In this document: piece after piece, positions 9,332 through 16,737 of the stretch | How positions within the stretch are numbered: position 1 is the first letter of the stretch | Layout of the letters: every line of letters starts with the position of its first letter | DNA from: Intestinibacillus massiliensis | Lineage (GTDB): Bacteria; Bacillota; Clostridia; Oscillospirales; Butyricicoccaceae | Reading direction: 5' to 3' | Length of the DNA: 64,000 nucleotides | Assembly (NCBI GenBank): GCA_029267335.1 | Contig: JAJUJC010000001.1 | Location: 434,001-498,000 of the forward strand | The notes under the pieces: model-generated | What the model saw: only the letters and a program-made list of their open reading frames with translations | Databases searched by the model: none | What the model was told of the DNA's origin: nothing | Position numbers and translations under genes: made by a program

Positions 9332-10984
9332 TTACAGTGCAGCGATGCACTTTTCGATACGCGCAAGCACGCGGTCGCGTCCCATGATGGACATGACGCT
9401 TTGCAGGTCAGGTGCGTTCTGGCGACCCGCCACAGCGACGCGCACGACCATGGAAACGTCACCGACTGCGCCCTTGTACGCCTCCGGATTTGCCTTATAT
9501 GCCTTCGTATCCGCAGCAAAGCCATGCGCCTGCGCGATCGTCTTCATCTTTTCAAAGAAATCTTCAGGTGTATCGTGCTCGTCAAAGCACTGCGCATACG
9601 CGGACAGGATCGACTTGGCATCCTGTGCGAAAACATTGTGCGGCATGGTATAGTCCGGCGCAAACAGCTCGTCGAACATGAAATCCATGTAGGGCTTGAC
9701 ATCCGTCCACAGCGCAAGATCCTTGCGGGGCTTCTTGCCGCCGCGACCGATGGCGAGATACGCCTTGGTCATCGCGGGATCGCGCGTGAGCAGCGCATGA
9801 AACGCCGGATCGAAATCTGCGCTCCAACCGGAAACATGATCGTATACTTCGTCCGCTGTCATGCGAGAAATCACGTTTTTGGACACGTCCTTGAGCTTGT
9901 CGATGTCAAACAGTGCGCCCGAACCGCTCATTTTCTTGGTGGAGAACGGGAAATCGTTCATCGGTGCATCCGGATTGGCACGACGCCAATCCTCATAGTT
10001 GGAGTTGAGCAGTGTCATCAGGTATTCGAGCACCGCAGGAACCGGATAGCCCTCCTTCGCGTAGAAGGTCAACGCAAGTTCAGGGTCTTTGCGCTTGGAC
10101 AGCTTGCGCTTGCCGCCGGTCTCGGCGTCGATCTTCATAAGCTGCGCGGTGTGAGCATACTTGGGTGCCTTCCACCCCATCGCGCGGAACAGCTGCAAAT
10201 GCACCGGCAGCGTCGCGAGCCATTCCTCGCCCCGTACGACAACGGTCGTACCCATCAGGTGATCGTCGACCACATGTGCAAAATGATAGGTCGGGATGCC
10301 GTCGGATTTGAGGATAACGACATCCTGATCGTTCTCGGTGACTTCCATTTTTCCCTTCACGAGATCCTCATGGCGCACCTTATTTTCCAGGCTGCCTTCC
10401 GAACGGAACCGCACGACATACGGCTGTCCCGCGGCGAGCGCCGCCTCGATGTCCTCCATCGGACGGTCGCGCCAGGTTGCGTATTTGCCATAATAACCGA
10501 AGTTTTCCTTCTGTGCAAGCTGGTGCGCATGCATCGTGGCAAGCTCGGTCTCCGTGCAGAAGCACGGATATGCCATACCGCGCTGCACAAGCGATTTTAC
10601 AAAGGTCTGGTAGATCTCCGCACGCTGCGACTGACGGTACGGCCCGTAAACACCGTTGTCACCCTCAAGCGTCGCGCCCTCGTCAAAGGGCAGCCCGAAC
10701 GAGGAAAACGCCTCGATGATGGTCTTGACGCCACCCTCGACTTCGCGCTTTTTATCGGTATCTTCAATACGCAGGTAGAACACGCCGCCCGACTGGTGCG
10801 CCAGACGCTCGTCTACCAAGGCACCGTACAGATTGCCCAGATGCATAAAACCGGTCGGACTGGGTCCCATACGCGTCACTTTCGCGCCCTCCGGAAGCTG
10901 TCGCGCGGGATAACGCGCCTCAATCTGCTCCGGTGTTTGCCGGATATGCGGAAACAAAAGCTCCGCCAAACGGTTATAATCCAT
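9332..10984 (-). CDS. gltX: Glutamyl-tRNA synthetase
   Basis: 550 residues. The HIGH-type motif is HLGN (48-51) in GPSPTGFMHLGNLYG and the KMSKS-type motif is KLSKR near residue 295. It ligates glutamate to tRNA-Glu. It is longer than the roughly 480-residue standard bacterial enzyme and belongs to the longer subclass seen in many Clostridia. The start ATG has GAGAGGT about 10 nt upstream. It is first in an operon with glnS. Confidence 0.93.
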   Translation of the reverse strand: MDYNRLAELLFPHIRQTPEQIEARYPARQLPEGAKVTRMGPSPTGFMHLGNLYGALVDERLAHQSGGVFYLRIEDTDKKREVEGGVKTIIEAFSSFGLPFDEGATLEGDNGVYGPYRQSQRAEIYQTFVKSLVQRGMAYPCFCTETELATMHAHQLAQKENFGYYGKYATWRDRPMEDIEAALAAGQPYVVRFRSEGSLENKVRHEDLVKGKMEVTENDQDVVILKSDGIPTYHFAHVVDDHLMGTTVVVRGEEWLATLPVHLQLFRAMGWKAPKYAHTAQLMKIDAETGGKRKLSKRKDPELALTFYAKEGYPVPAVLEYLMTLLNSNYEDWRRANPDAPMNDFPFSTKKMSGSGALFDIDKLKDVSKNVISRMTADEVYDHVSGWSADFDPAFHALLTRDPAMTKAYLAIGRGGKKPRKDLALWTDVKPYMDFMFDELFAPDYTMPHNVFAQDAKSILSAYAQCFDEHDTPEDFFEKMKTIAQAHGFAADTKAYKANPEAYKGAVGDVSMVVRVAVAGRQNAPDLQSVMSIMGRDRVLARIEKCIAAL

Positions 10985-11196
10985 GCTTTTCCAAACCTCT
11001 CATTACACGGTCTGTCCGCGCTGCGCGCACAACCGCCATTCTTGATTTACCAAATTATTTTATCATATAGTGGCAGCTTGCGCAAGTTTTTCACACCGAA
11101 ACACACGGTCTCCTCCCTAGTATAGACCTCCGACGGCAGTACATTTCATCCCCCACAAACATTTTGCGGTTTTTAAGAAAAAATAACAAATAAGAC

Positions 11197-11225
11197 TTGC
11201 ATCTTTCGGCGGACCATGATAGAAT
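11197..11225 (+). promoter_or_regulatory. Promoter of the DtxR-like regulator
   Basis: TTGCAT (11197-11202), a 17-bp spacer and TAGAAT (11220-11225), 38 bp before the chosen start codon. Confidence 0.55.
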
Positions 11226-11262
11226 AATTAAGCATTCTCTTGCTGACGGAATGGAGTACGAG

Positions 11263-11661
11263 ATGAAGATACAGGAGTCCGGTGAAAATTATTTAGAGAC
11301 GATTTTGAGTCTCGAACGGAAAAATGGTATCGTACGCTCGATCGACATTGCCAATGAGCTCGGTTTTTCCAAGCCCAGTGTCAGCCGCGCGATGAGCATT
11401 CTCAAAAAAGCCGGCTATATCGAGCAGGAAGCCTATGGCAACATCCGTTTGACCGATTCCGGTCGATGTCGCGCACAGGCTGTCTACGATCGCCATGTGC
11501 TGCTTACCCGCTTCTTTGTGGAAACGCTTTCCCTCGATCCGGAGATCGCGGAACAGGATGCGTGCCGTATCGAGCATGTCATCAGCCCGCAAACGATCGA
11601 GTGTATCCGTTTAAAGCTGGAAGCATTTGAGCGTGAGCATCCCCTCCCCCCGCAACCTTAA
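11263..11661 (+). CDS. DtxR/MntR-family metal-dependent regulator
   Basis: 132 residues. An N-terminal winged helix-turn-helix begins with the family pattern ESGENYLETILSLE and continues with VRSIDIANELGFSKPSVSRA, followed by a short dimerisation and metal-binding domain (ExxACRIEHVIS). Such proteins repress metal-uptake genes when loaded with Mn or Fe. It lacks the SH3-like third domain, like MntR. ATG 11263 has GGAG 7 nt upstream; ATG 11251 is an alternative. It stands alone between gltX and the tRNA locus. Confidence 0.85.
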   Translation: MKIQESGENYLETILSLERKNGIVRSIDIANELGFSKPSVSRAMSILKKAGYIEQEAYGNIRLTDSGRCRAQAVYDRHVLLTRFFVETLSLDPEIAEQDACRIEHVISPQTIECIRLKLEAFEREHPLPPQP

Positions 11662-11680
11662 AACTGCATATTGCTTATAC

Positions 11681-11760
11681 GGACAGGTATCGAAGTGGTC
11701 ATAACGGGGCGCACTCGAAATCGTGTAGGTTGAAACGCACCCTATCCCCAAGCGCCCTGT
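11681..11760 (+). pseudogene. Decayed tRNA-Ser-like sequence
   Basis: The segment begins GGACAGG and shares the 23-bp D-arm block at 11686-11708 exactly with the intact tRNA-Ser 197 bp downstream (11883-11905). It keeps the anticodon-loop text CTCGAAA but has lost anticodon-stem pairing and the GGTTCGAATCC T-arm. CCCTGT near the end could be a remnant of the acceptor 3' strand. It looks like the scar of an earlier integration in the tRNA gene or an element-borne half-site; which one is inference. Confidence 0.6.
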
Positions 11761-11877
11761 ATTCATGCGGGTTTGCGGCATTTATCTTTTTTGTGAATCA
11801 GCGTATTTCTACGCTTTTTCTACGCTTTGCAAAAGGTGTGATTTTTTCTACCGAAAGCAGGGCAATAAATTCAATAT

Positions 11878-11966
11878 GGAGCGGTATCGAAGTGGTCATA
11901 ACGGGACTGACTCGAAATCAGTTGAGCCTCACGGCTCCGTGGGTTCGAATCCCACCCGCTCCGCCA
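11878..11966 (+). tRNA. tRNA-Ser (anticodon CGA), CCA encoded
   Basis: Acceptor GGAGCGG pairs with CCGCTCC; anticodon stem ACTGA/TCAGT encloses loop CTCGAAA, giving anticodon CGA (codon UCG). The long variable arm (TGAGCC/GGCTCC) and T-arm GTGGG-TTCGAAT-CCCAC are intact. The discriminator G and CCA end at 11966. The ICE integrase gene begins its 3' end 176 bp downstream and points at the tRNA, the usual layout for tRNA-targeted integration. Confidence 0.93.
11942..11966. other. Probable attL (ICE left end in tRNA-Ser 3' end)
   Basis: Inferred from the integrase position. Tyrosine integrases of this type recombine in the T-arm/3' end of tRNA genes, and the coding capacity changes to ICE genes just downstream. 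TTCTAC-containing repeats that could be integrase arm sites lie on both sides (11806-11830, 11845-11852; 12010-12025). The partner attR is not in the window. Confidence 0.45.
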
Positions 11967-11969
11967 TTT

Positions 11970-12012
11970 GAGCCTGTTTGCAAGGATTTTTGCAAGCAGG
12001 CTCTTTCCTTTT
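11970..12012 (+). terminator. Terminator after tRNA-Ser
   Basis: GAGCCTG (11970-11976) pairs with CAGGCTC (11997-12003), with an inner TTGCAA pairing, followed by TTTCCTTTT. Confidence 0.75.
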
Positions 12013-12141
12013 CTACCGCTTCTACGCCCTGCTTTTTGACCTGTTTTTGCACGTTTGGTAGAACTGCAATCTCCTGCAAAGCCTTGTTGTGACTGGCTTT
12101 GCGGGGTGTCCTCTGCACAAATAGTAGAAATCAGCGCCTCG

Positions 12142-13332
12142 TTACACAAGTTCGGTGGGTTTTGCGCCACTCGACTTCTCAAACATGGCGCTCGCAACCG
12201 TTCCGGTTTCCTGCTGGGCGGAGTAATCGAGGTGCGCGTAAATGTCCGCTGTGGTCGAAAACGTGCTGTGTCCAAGCCAAAGCTGAATTTGCTTCATGGG
12301 TACGCCGTTTGACAGCAGCAGGCTTGCGCAGGTGTGCCGGAGGTCGTGAAATCTCATCTTCTTGAATCCGTACTTGTCAATGAGCCACCGGAAATGCTCC
12401 GTCACATAGTTGGGGCGAAGAAGCTTGCCAGTCTGATCCACACAGATGTACTCAAGGTAGTCGGTGCAGTAGGATTTTTTGAAAAGTTTGCGGTACGTTT
12501 CCTGCTTTTCTTTCTCCGCCAGCAGCAGCTGTTCCACCACGGGAAGCAGCGGCAGGGTACGGAAGCTGGACTTGGTTTTCAGCACATCCTCCCCCACGAG
12601 AACGGATTTTCCGTCCTGCTCCACTTCGATGACCTTGTGGCGAACCGAGATGCTTTTGTCCTTAAAGTTGATGGCATCCCACTGCAGTCCTAACACCTCG
12701 CTTCGGCGCAGGCCGTAGTAGGCGGCAATCTTCACGCAGAGCTCCAGTGGGTCGCCTTGGATGGCTTCAAACAAGGTGAGCATCTCCTCGGCAGAGCAAA
12801 ATGCCGCCCGGTAGGTGTTCTTCTTCGGCCTGTCGATTTTGTCTGCCGGGTTGCGGAGAATGATCTCTTTCTTTACGGCATTTTGCAGCGCCCGCCGCAG
12901 AATTGCGTGGTAGTGGATGACCGTGTTGGTTTTACAGCCGTCATCCAATATCAGCTGGTAGAAGTTCTGAATTTGCTGTGGCGACACATCACCGAGGGAT
13001 ACCTTGAGCGCACGGAAGTGCCGGTCGATGCGGTTGTTGACCATGTTGCTATAGCTCTGGTAGGTGGCGGTGGCGATGGTGGGCTTGATCATTTTCAGCC
13101 ACGCCTGCATATAGTCTACAAAGGCTACATCGGCCTCCGTCCGGTTCGATTCAATGGTTTCCAATTCCTCATATTCATTGATGAGGCGAGCCAGCTCCGC
13201 TTCTGCTTTTCGCTTATTGCCCCGCACCGGTAAACCGGTGGCAATCCATTTGGGTTTTCGTTTTCCGTCAACCTTGAGGTTGAGCATTGCATAGTATTTA
13301 TCGTTTTTAATTTGCAGGCAGCCTGTTATCAT
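12142..13332 (-). CDS. int: ICE tyrosine integrase
   Basis: 396 residues. It has an N-terminal arm-binding part, a SAM-like core-binding region (about 65-165) and a C-terminal catalytic domain with R209 (YGLRRSE), H329 and R332 (HDLRHTCAS), H355 (LGHS) and nucleophile Y365. ATG 13332 follows AGGAGG with 6-nt spacing; a longer reading frame start at 13359 has none. It should integrate and excise the ICE at the nearby tRNA-Ser. The gene's 3' end faces the tRNA. Confidence 0.92.
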   Translation of the reverse strand: MITGCLQIKNDKYYAMLNLKVDGKRKPKWIATGLPVRGNKRKAEAELARLINEYEELETIESNRTEADVAFVDYMQAWLKMIKPTIATATYQSYSNMVNNRIDRHFRALKVSLGDVSPQQIQNFYQLILDDGCKTNTVIHYHAILRRALQNAVKKEIILRNPADKIDRPKKNTYRAAFCSAEEMLTLFEAIQGDPLELCVKIAAYYGLRRSEVLGLQWDAINFKDKSISVRHKVIEVEQDGKSVLVGEDVLKTKSSFRTLPLLPVVEQLLLAEKEKQETYRKLFKKSYCTDYLEYICVDQTGKLLRPNYVTEHFRWLIDKYGFKKMRFHDLRHTCASLLLSNGVPMKQIQLWLGHSTFSTTADIYAHLDYSAQQETGTVASAMFEKSSGAKPTELV

Positions 13333-13473
13333 AATAATCCTCCTTTGAAACAACAGCAAATTTGCCTACCATTGACGACACCACAGTACCACACTTTTTG
13401 AGACATAGCTATGGGTTCCGGCAGAGTTTCTCCACTTTATTTGCACTTTTTCTAAGTCGTGTCGTTCAGGTGG

Positions 13474-13698
13474 CTACTGCTTTAATGAGATGTGGCAGAG
13501 GTTTTCGCCGATTAGATAGTCAATGATGCAGACCTTGGGAATTTTGTAGCTGCGGCCTACCCGCACACTGTGGATTTCATTCTCAGCCAGAAGCCGATAT
13601 GCCAGCTTTTTACTGATGCCCCCAAGCATTTTGCAGAGGAGTTCAACTTCTACAATGTCGGGGTACTCATCAAATACTGCAATAATTTCCTGTTTCAT
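13474..13698 (-). CDS. xis: Excisionase-like small HTH protein
   Basis: 74 residues with a MerR/HTH_17-like fold pattern: LCKMLGGISKKLAYRLL, then VRVGRSYKIPKVCIIDYL, the usual signature of Xis/excisionase family proteins that bend att DNA and steer integrase to excision. It overlaps the upstream gene by 4 bp (ATGA) and lies 141 bp upstream of int in the same direction. Confidence 0.75.
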   Translation of the reverse strand: MKQEIIAVFDEYPDIVEVELLCKMLGGISKKLAYRLLAENEIHSVRVGRSYKIPKVCIIDYLIGENLCHISLKQ

Positions 13699-14051
13699 AA
13701 CAAGCCTCCCTCTACGCCGCTCACGTTGCCCTCCAGCGGCGAATAAAGCGCAACGCCGTACCAGGCGAGGGCGTAAAGGATAGATCGCCTGTTGGCGCGC
13801 TCACGCCCCAATCTGGCGAGGCTGGTGATCAGCAGAATAGAAAAAGCACCGACACTTGCCGCCTCCAGCGCAGCAGAGATGCCGGTGCTTTTCACATTCA
13901 GGTCTTGTCCCAAATCCTGCGAGGAGCCGACCACGACAAAGCCCATCTGCTCGGCGTAGCGTTCCAGCTGCTCGTACTGGCCTTTTAAAGCGCCGTGGAC
14001 GTCCTCCGGCGCATCAATGCGGCAATAAATCCAAGCGTTCTTTTGACTCAT
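13695..14051 (-). CDS. Resolvase-like protein, N-terminal domain only
   Basis: 118 residues that match only the catalytic N-terminal domain of serine recombinases (AWIYCRI at the start, ISAALEAASVGAFSILLITSLARLGR near 70-100). The canonical nucleophile serine after R in the YxRxS motif is replaced (YCRIDAPED), and no DNA-binding domain follows, so it is probably not an active recombinase. Such short proteins are common partners of xis in clostridial ICEs. It is translationally coupled to xis. Confidence 0.6.
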   Translation of the reverse strand: MSQKNAWIYCRIDAPEDVHGALKGQYEQLERYAEQMGFVVVGSSQDLGQDLNVKSTGISAALEAASVGAFSILLITSLARLGRERANRRSILYALAWYGVALYSPLEGNVSGVEGGLL

Positions 14052-14062
14052 AGCAATTCCTC

Positions 14063-14464
14063 CTACATCGTTGGCGAGAGCATCGCCACAGTTTCTGTTT
14101 TTTCCAGCTCGGGTGGGGCCAGCCGCAGGCCAAAGCTGACGGCCAGCGCCTCATCCACCGCCTGCTGCTGCGGCTCGCTGAGGTGGCTTATGTACCCACG
14201 CAGGCGGGAGCAATCCAGCGTGCGCACCTGCTCCAGCATGACGATGGAGCTCTGCCGTAGGCCATACGGCTCTCCGCACAGGTGTACATGGGTGGGCAGC
14301 GGATTCTTCTCGGTGCGGCTGGTGATGGCGGCCACGATAACCGTAGGGCTGTAAAAGTTGCCGATGTCGTTCTGGATAATGAGCACCGGACGGATGCCGC
14401 CTTGCTCGGAGCCGACCACAGGGGTTAAGTCGGCATAATAAATGTCGCCTTTGTAAATCCGCAT
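14063..14464 (-). CDS. MazF/PemK-like toxin-fold protein
   Basis: 133 residues beginning with MRIYKGDIYYADLTPVVGSE, the typical MazF/PemK N-terminus, followed by GGIRPVLIIQND and a VIVAAITS strand and the LEQVRTLD strand. The family consists of sequence-specific endoribonucleases. No antitoxin-like gene is adjacent, so it may be an orphan toxin, a regulator or be controlled by the neighbouring genes. It heads the resolvase-xis-int group, 12 bp from the resolvase-like gene. Confidence 0.8.
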   Translation of the reverse strand: MRIYKGDIYYADLTPVVGSEQGGIRPVLIIQNDIGNFYSPTVIVAAITSRTEKNPLPTHVHLCGEPYGLRQSSIVMLEQVRTLDCSRLRGYISHLSEPQQQAVDEALAVSFGLRLAPPELEKTETVAMLSPTM

Positions 14465-14498
14465 TTCACAAGCCTCCTTTGCACGTTTGTTATGTAAC

Positions 14499-14527
14499 GC
14501 GGGCGGCTATTTTTTGTGGCCGCCCGC
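14499..14527. other. Hairpin upstream of the MazF-like gene
   Basis: GCGGGCGGC and GCCGCCCGC form a 9-bp GC-only stem with a T-rich 11-nt loop, between the hairpin-rich locus and mazF. It could be a terminator or an mRNA 5' structure. Confidence 0.45.
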
Positions 14528-14534
14528 TATCTAT

Positions 14535-14940
14535 ATAAAAATTGCTCTTCGTTTTCGCTTGCTCCTATTCGACACTACTTCCCGGAGCGCAGGACGGGCT
14601 TGTCCCGCATGGGCAGTCAGCTTAAACCAACCATAGTCAATGGCTGTCATGGGATTCTCACCCTCGCCAGGATCTCTGCCGACCGCCCTCATTGTTTGAG
14701 ACTGTGACTGGACGGAAGTATCATTGTAGGCTGTTCAGGTCATGGCGGGGCAATCTACCACAGATTGCTTTTTGGACGAACACTTCTCGCTCTGCACCTT
14801 TGATGCTATCGGATTGATGGATTGCTCTGACCAATCCACAGGTGGTCTTGGCGTGTTCTCCAGTGCCGCTTTCCCCTCATCGGGGCTGAACAACTAACGT
14901 ATTTAAGCTGCTGGGTATAACCGGCAAGGCCGGTGTTTTT
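14535..14940 (+). ncRNA. Candidate structured noncoding RNA
   Basis: No convincing reading frame exists in the 550 bp between mazF and the sigma-like gene. On the plus strand the segment contains a series of perfect hairpins: GCAATCT/AGATTGC (14750-14768), TGGATTG/CAATCCA (14818-14838), CCCC/GGGG (14873-14885) and a final ACCGGC/GCCGGT stem with GTTTTT (14920-14940) that looks like an intrinsic terminator. I do not recognise the RNA class. The 5' end is a guess. Confidence 0.4.
14920..14940 (+). terminator. Terminator-like hairpin closing the noncoding locus
   Basis: A 6-bp ACCGGC/GCCGGT stem with a 3-nt loop followed by GTTTTT. A second, looser pairing AAGGTGCC (14942-14949) with GGCACCTT (14991-14998) follows. 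Confidence 0.5.
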
Positions 14941-15012
14941 CAAGGTGCCAAAGAGAGCGAGAATTTCTTCTCACCCTCCATGACACATCAAGGCACCTTT
15001 TCTACAACCAAA

Positions 15013-15399
15013 TTAGAAAAATTTCTTAATTTTTTTCAAAATGGACTTCTGCCGCTTGCTGATACCCTGCTGCGATAGCCCAAACTGCTCGGCCAGCTCC
15101 CGCTGGGAATATCCCTTTTGGAACTTCAGAAACAGAAAAAGAAGCTCGCCTTTGGATAGAGCACAAAGGGCGGCATAGAGTCGCTGATTCTCAATAAAGA
15201 GCACCCAGTTCTCCGGACTGATGCCGGATAGCTCTCGCTCCAGCAGGGTGTCGAAATCCACCAGCTCGGTCACAAGGAACAATTCCTCACCCACCGGAGT
15301 GATGTACTTGGCAGCATTATCATTCTGCCGGTATTCATTTTTCAGCGAATTGAAGACAACGCGCTTGTAATAGGCGATTGGCTTTTGCTTTTCTAACAT
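15013..15399 (-). CDS. Sigma-70 region 4-like regulator
   Basis: 128 residues. The C-terminus has a helix-turn-helix of sigma-70 region 4 type (GYSQRELAEQFGLSQQGISK) and a lysine-rich tail. The N-terminal half lacks region 2, so it probably acts as a DNA-binding helper rather than a full sigma factor. I chose ATG 15399 because AAGGAGG is 8 nt upstream; ATG 15417 would overlap that ribosome site. Similar small sigma-like proteins are standard regulators in clostridial ICEs. Confidence 0.72.
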   Translation of the reverse strand: MLEKQKPIAYYKRVVFNSLKNEYRQNDNAAKYITPVGEELFLVTELVDFDTLLERELSGISPENWVLFIENQRLYAALCALSKGELLFLFLKFQKGYSQRELAEQFGLSQQGISKRQKSILKKIKKFF

Positions 15400-15484
15400 T
15401 TTCTTGTCCTCCTTCATTTTCGTTACTGGGCGAAAACGAAGGACAAGCGGCGGGGATCGGCAACGGGGCGTGCTTTTTTGCAAA

Positions 15485-15536
15485 ACGACAAGAGCATTCG
15501 AAGGGATGTCATCATCCGCTCGAATGCTCTTGTTGT
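15485..15536. repeat. Long hairpin (13-bp perfect stem)
   Basis: ACAAGAGCATTCG (15488-15500) and CGAATGCTCTTGT (15521-15533) pair perfectly, with an inner GATG/CATC pairing. It lies in the 296-bp gap between the sigma-like gene and the diguanylate cyclase gene, in which I see no gene. It may mark the edge of the inserted regulatory block or be a terminator-like structure. Confidence 0.5.
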
Positions 15537-15695
15537 GAACCGTACAAAAAAGAGGAACCAGGTGTTCGCCTTTTGCTGTACAATCTGCTATGCTATTGTT
15601 TGGGCTTTTTTTGATAGCGGGATGCTACATGGTTGGATAAACAACGCGACTAAGAAGGTGGCTGCCGCCCTCCTCTGGAATACAGCAGAGTCTCT

Positions 15696-16586
15696 TTAAA
15701 CTATGTAGCAGCTTTTACCATGGGCCTTTGCTTGGTAAAGTCGCTGATCTGCCAGTTCGATCAGGTCGTTCATTTGTGGAGCGTCCAGTTCATTAGAAAA
15801 TGCACCGCCGATGCTCAAGGACAGATGAATGTTTTTGGTTTCCGCAAACAAAAACTCACGCGCCCGATCCACAAAAAGCTGCAATCGGTCAATAAAGATA
15901 TGGCGCTCTATGTTGCGAAATAGCACAATAAACTCATCTCCACCAAACCGAACCACAACGTCCCCTCGCCGGGAGCTGATGTTGCTTTGCAGCAAGTTTG
16001 CTACGGCCATAATTGCCTGGTCCCCCATGAGGTGGCCAAATTGGTCGTTGACAGGCTTCAAGTTATCAATATCGATGATTGCCAGTCCCAAATTTGCATC
16101 TTCAGCGATTGCCTGCTTGAGCAGAAACGTCCCCTTCTCATTAAGGTATCTTCGGTTGTATACATGCGTCAACTCATCCGTGTAGATATTTTGGTTGTAT
16201 TTTGTGATGCGCTCCACAAAATCATTGACCCCATAGGCATTTAAAAAAGTGCCATTTTGAATTTTAGTAATGAGTTCTAGTACATAATCCACTCCGTCCA
16301 CATGAATGAATTTGGCCAGTACATGATATATTTCGTGGTCCACAAATTCAAACTTTGTGTAGCGCGTCTTATCCACCAGCGCATCTCGGCACACACAGCT
16401 GATACAATTTTCGTCAGATTGCGAAAGAGTACAGCATTTATGGAGCCCCTCCATTGTCTGTTGAGCGCTCAAAGGCAATGGATATTCCCGCTTGCCAACC
16501 GGATCAATCACCCTGACAAGGTCAAAGGTCCCTCGTAGCACCGCAACCTCCCGAAGCAATTCTTCTCTGCTGTATGCTGTCTTCAT
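15696..16586 (-). CDS. GGDEF diguanylate cyclase with Cys-rich N-terminal domain
   Basis: 296 residues. The C-terminal half is a GGDEF domain with intact GGDEF (215-219) and an inhibitory-site RxxD (206-209) five residues upstream, so it should make c-di-GMP and be product-inhibited. The N-terminal 110 residues contain a cysteine cluster (C51, C52, C61, C64, C66), suggesting a metal or redox sensor. ATG 16586 is preceded by AAGGGA. No promoter is seen directly upstream; a 45-bp dyad and a recombinase gene lie there instead. Such genes are unusual ICE cargo. Confidence 0.88.
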   Translation of the reverse strand: MKTAYSREELLREVAVLRGTFDLVRVIDPVGKREYPLPLSAQQTMEGLHKCCTLSQSDENCISCVCRDALVDKTRYTKFEFVDHEIYHVLAKFIHVDGVDYVLELITKIQNGTFLNAYGVNDFVERITKYNQNIYTDELTHVYNRRYLNEKGTFLLKQAIAEDANLGLAIIDIDNLKPVNDQFGHLMGDQAIMAVANLLQSNISSRRGDVVVRFGGDEFIVLFRNIERHIFIDRLQLFVDRAREFLFAETKNIHLSLSIGGAFSNELDAPQMNDLIELADQRLYQAKAHGKSCYIV

Positions 16587-16650
16587 AAAATCCCTTCTTT
16601 CCAATCCGTACGCAGTATATTTCTGACTTTTGAGCACATCCTAATAACAT

Positions 16651-16695
16651 AGACAGGACATTCGTAAAGGTTTCACCTTTGCGAATGTCCTGTCT
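16651..16695. repeat. Dyad and left inverted repeat of a candidate invertible segment
   Basis: A 45-bp near-perfect dyad (AGACAGGACATTCG arms at 16651-16664 and 16682-16695). Its core at 16661-16680, TTCGTAAAGGTTTCACCTTT, recurs exactly in reverse complement at 18097-18116. The core itself has the shape of a tyrosine-recombinase site: arms TTCGTAAAGGT and ACCTTTGCGAA around a short asymmetric spacer. Confidence 0.75.
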
Positions 16696-16737
16696 AAATC
16701 GCTTGTAGCACAAGGCTTCAATCCCAGTTGCTGACCA

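Noticed and set aside
9224-11125. 633-codon plus-strand frame opposite gltX
   Set aside because: Antisense shadow of gltX, which has all synthetase motifs; the frame has no domain or ribosome site.
11730-12275. Short frames across the tRNA-Ser locus on both strands
   Set aside because: They read through the tRNA gene and terminator; typical false frames at tRNA genes.
13695-14051. Active serine recombinase
   Set aside because: Only the N-terminal domain is present and the nucleophile serine position is changed.
14516-14707. 63-codon plus-strand frame in the noncoding locus
   Set aside because: No ribosome site and its translation is not protein-like; hairpins dominate the region.
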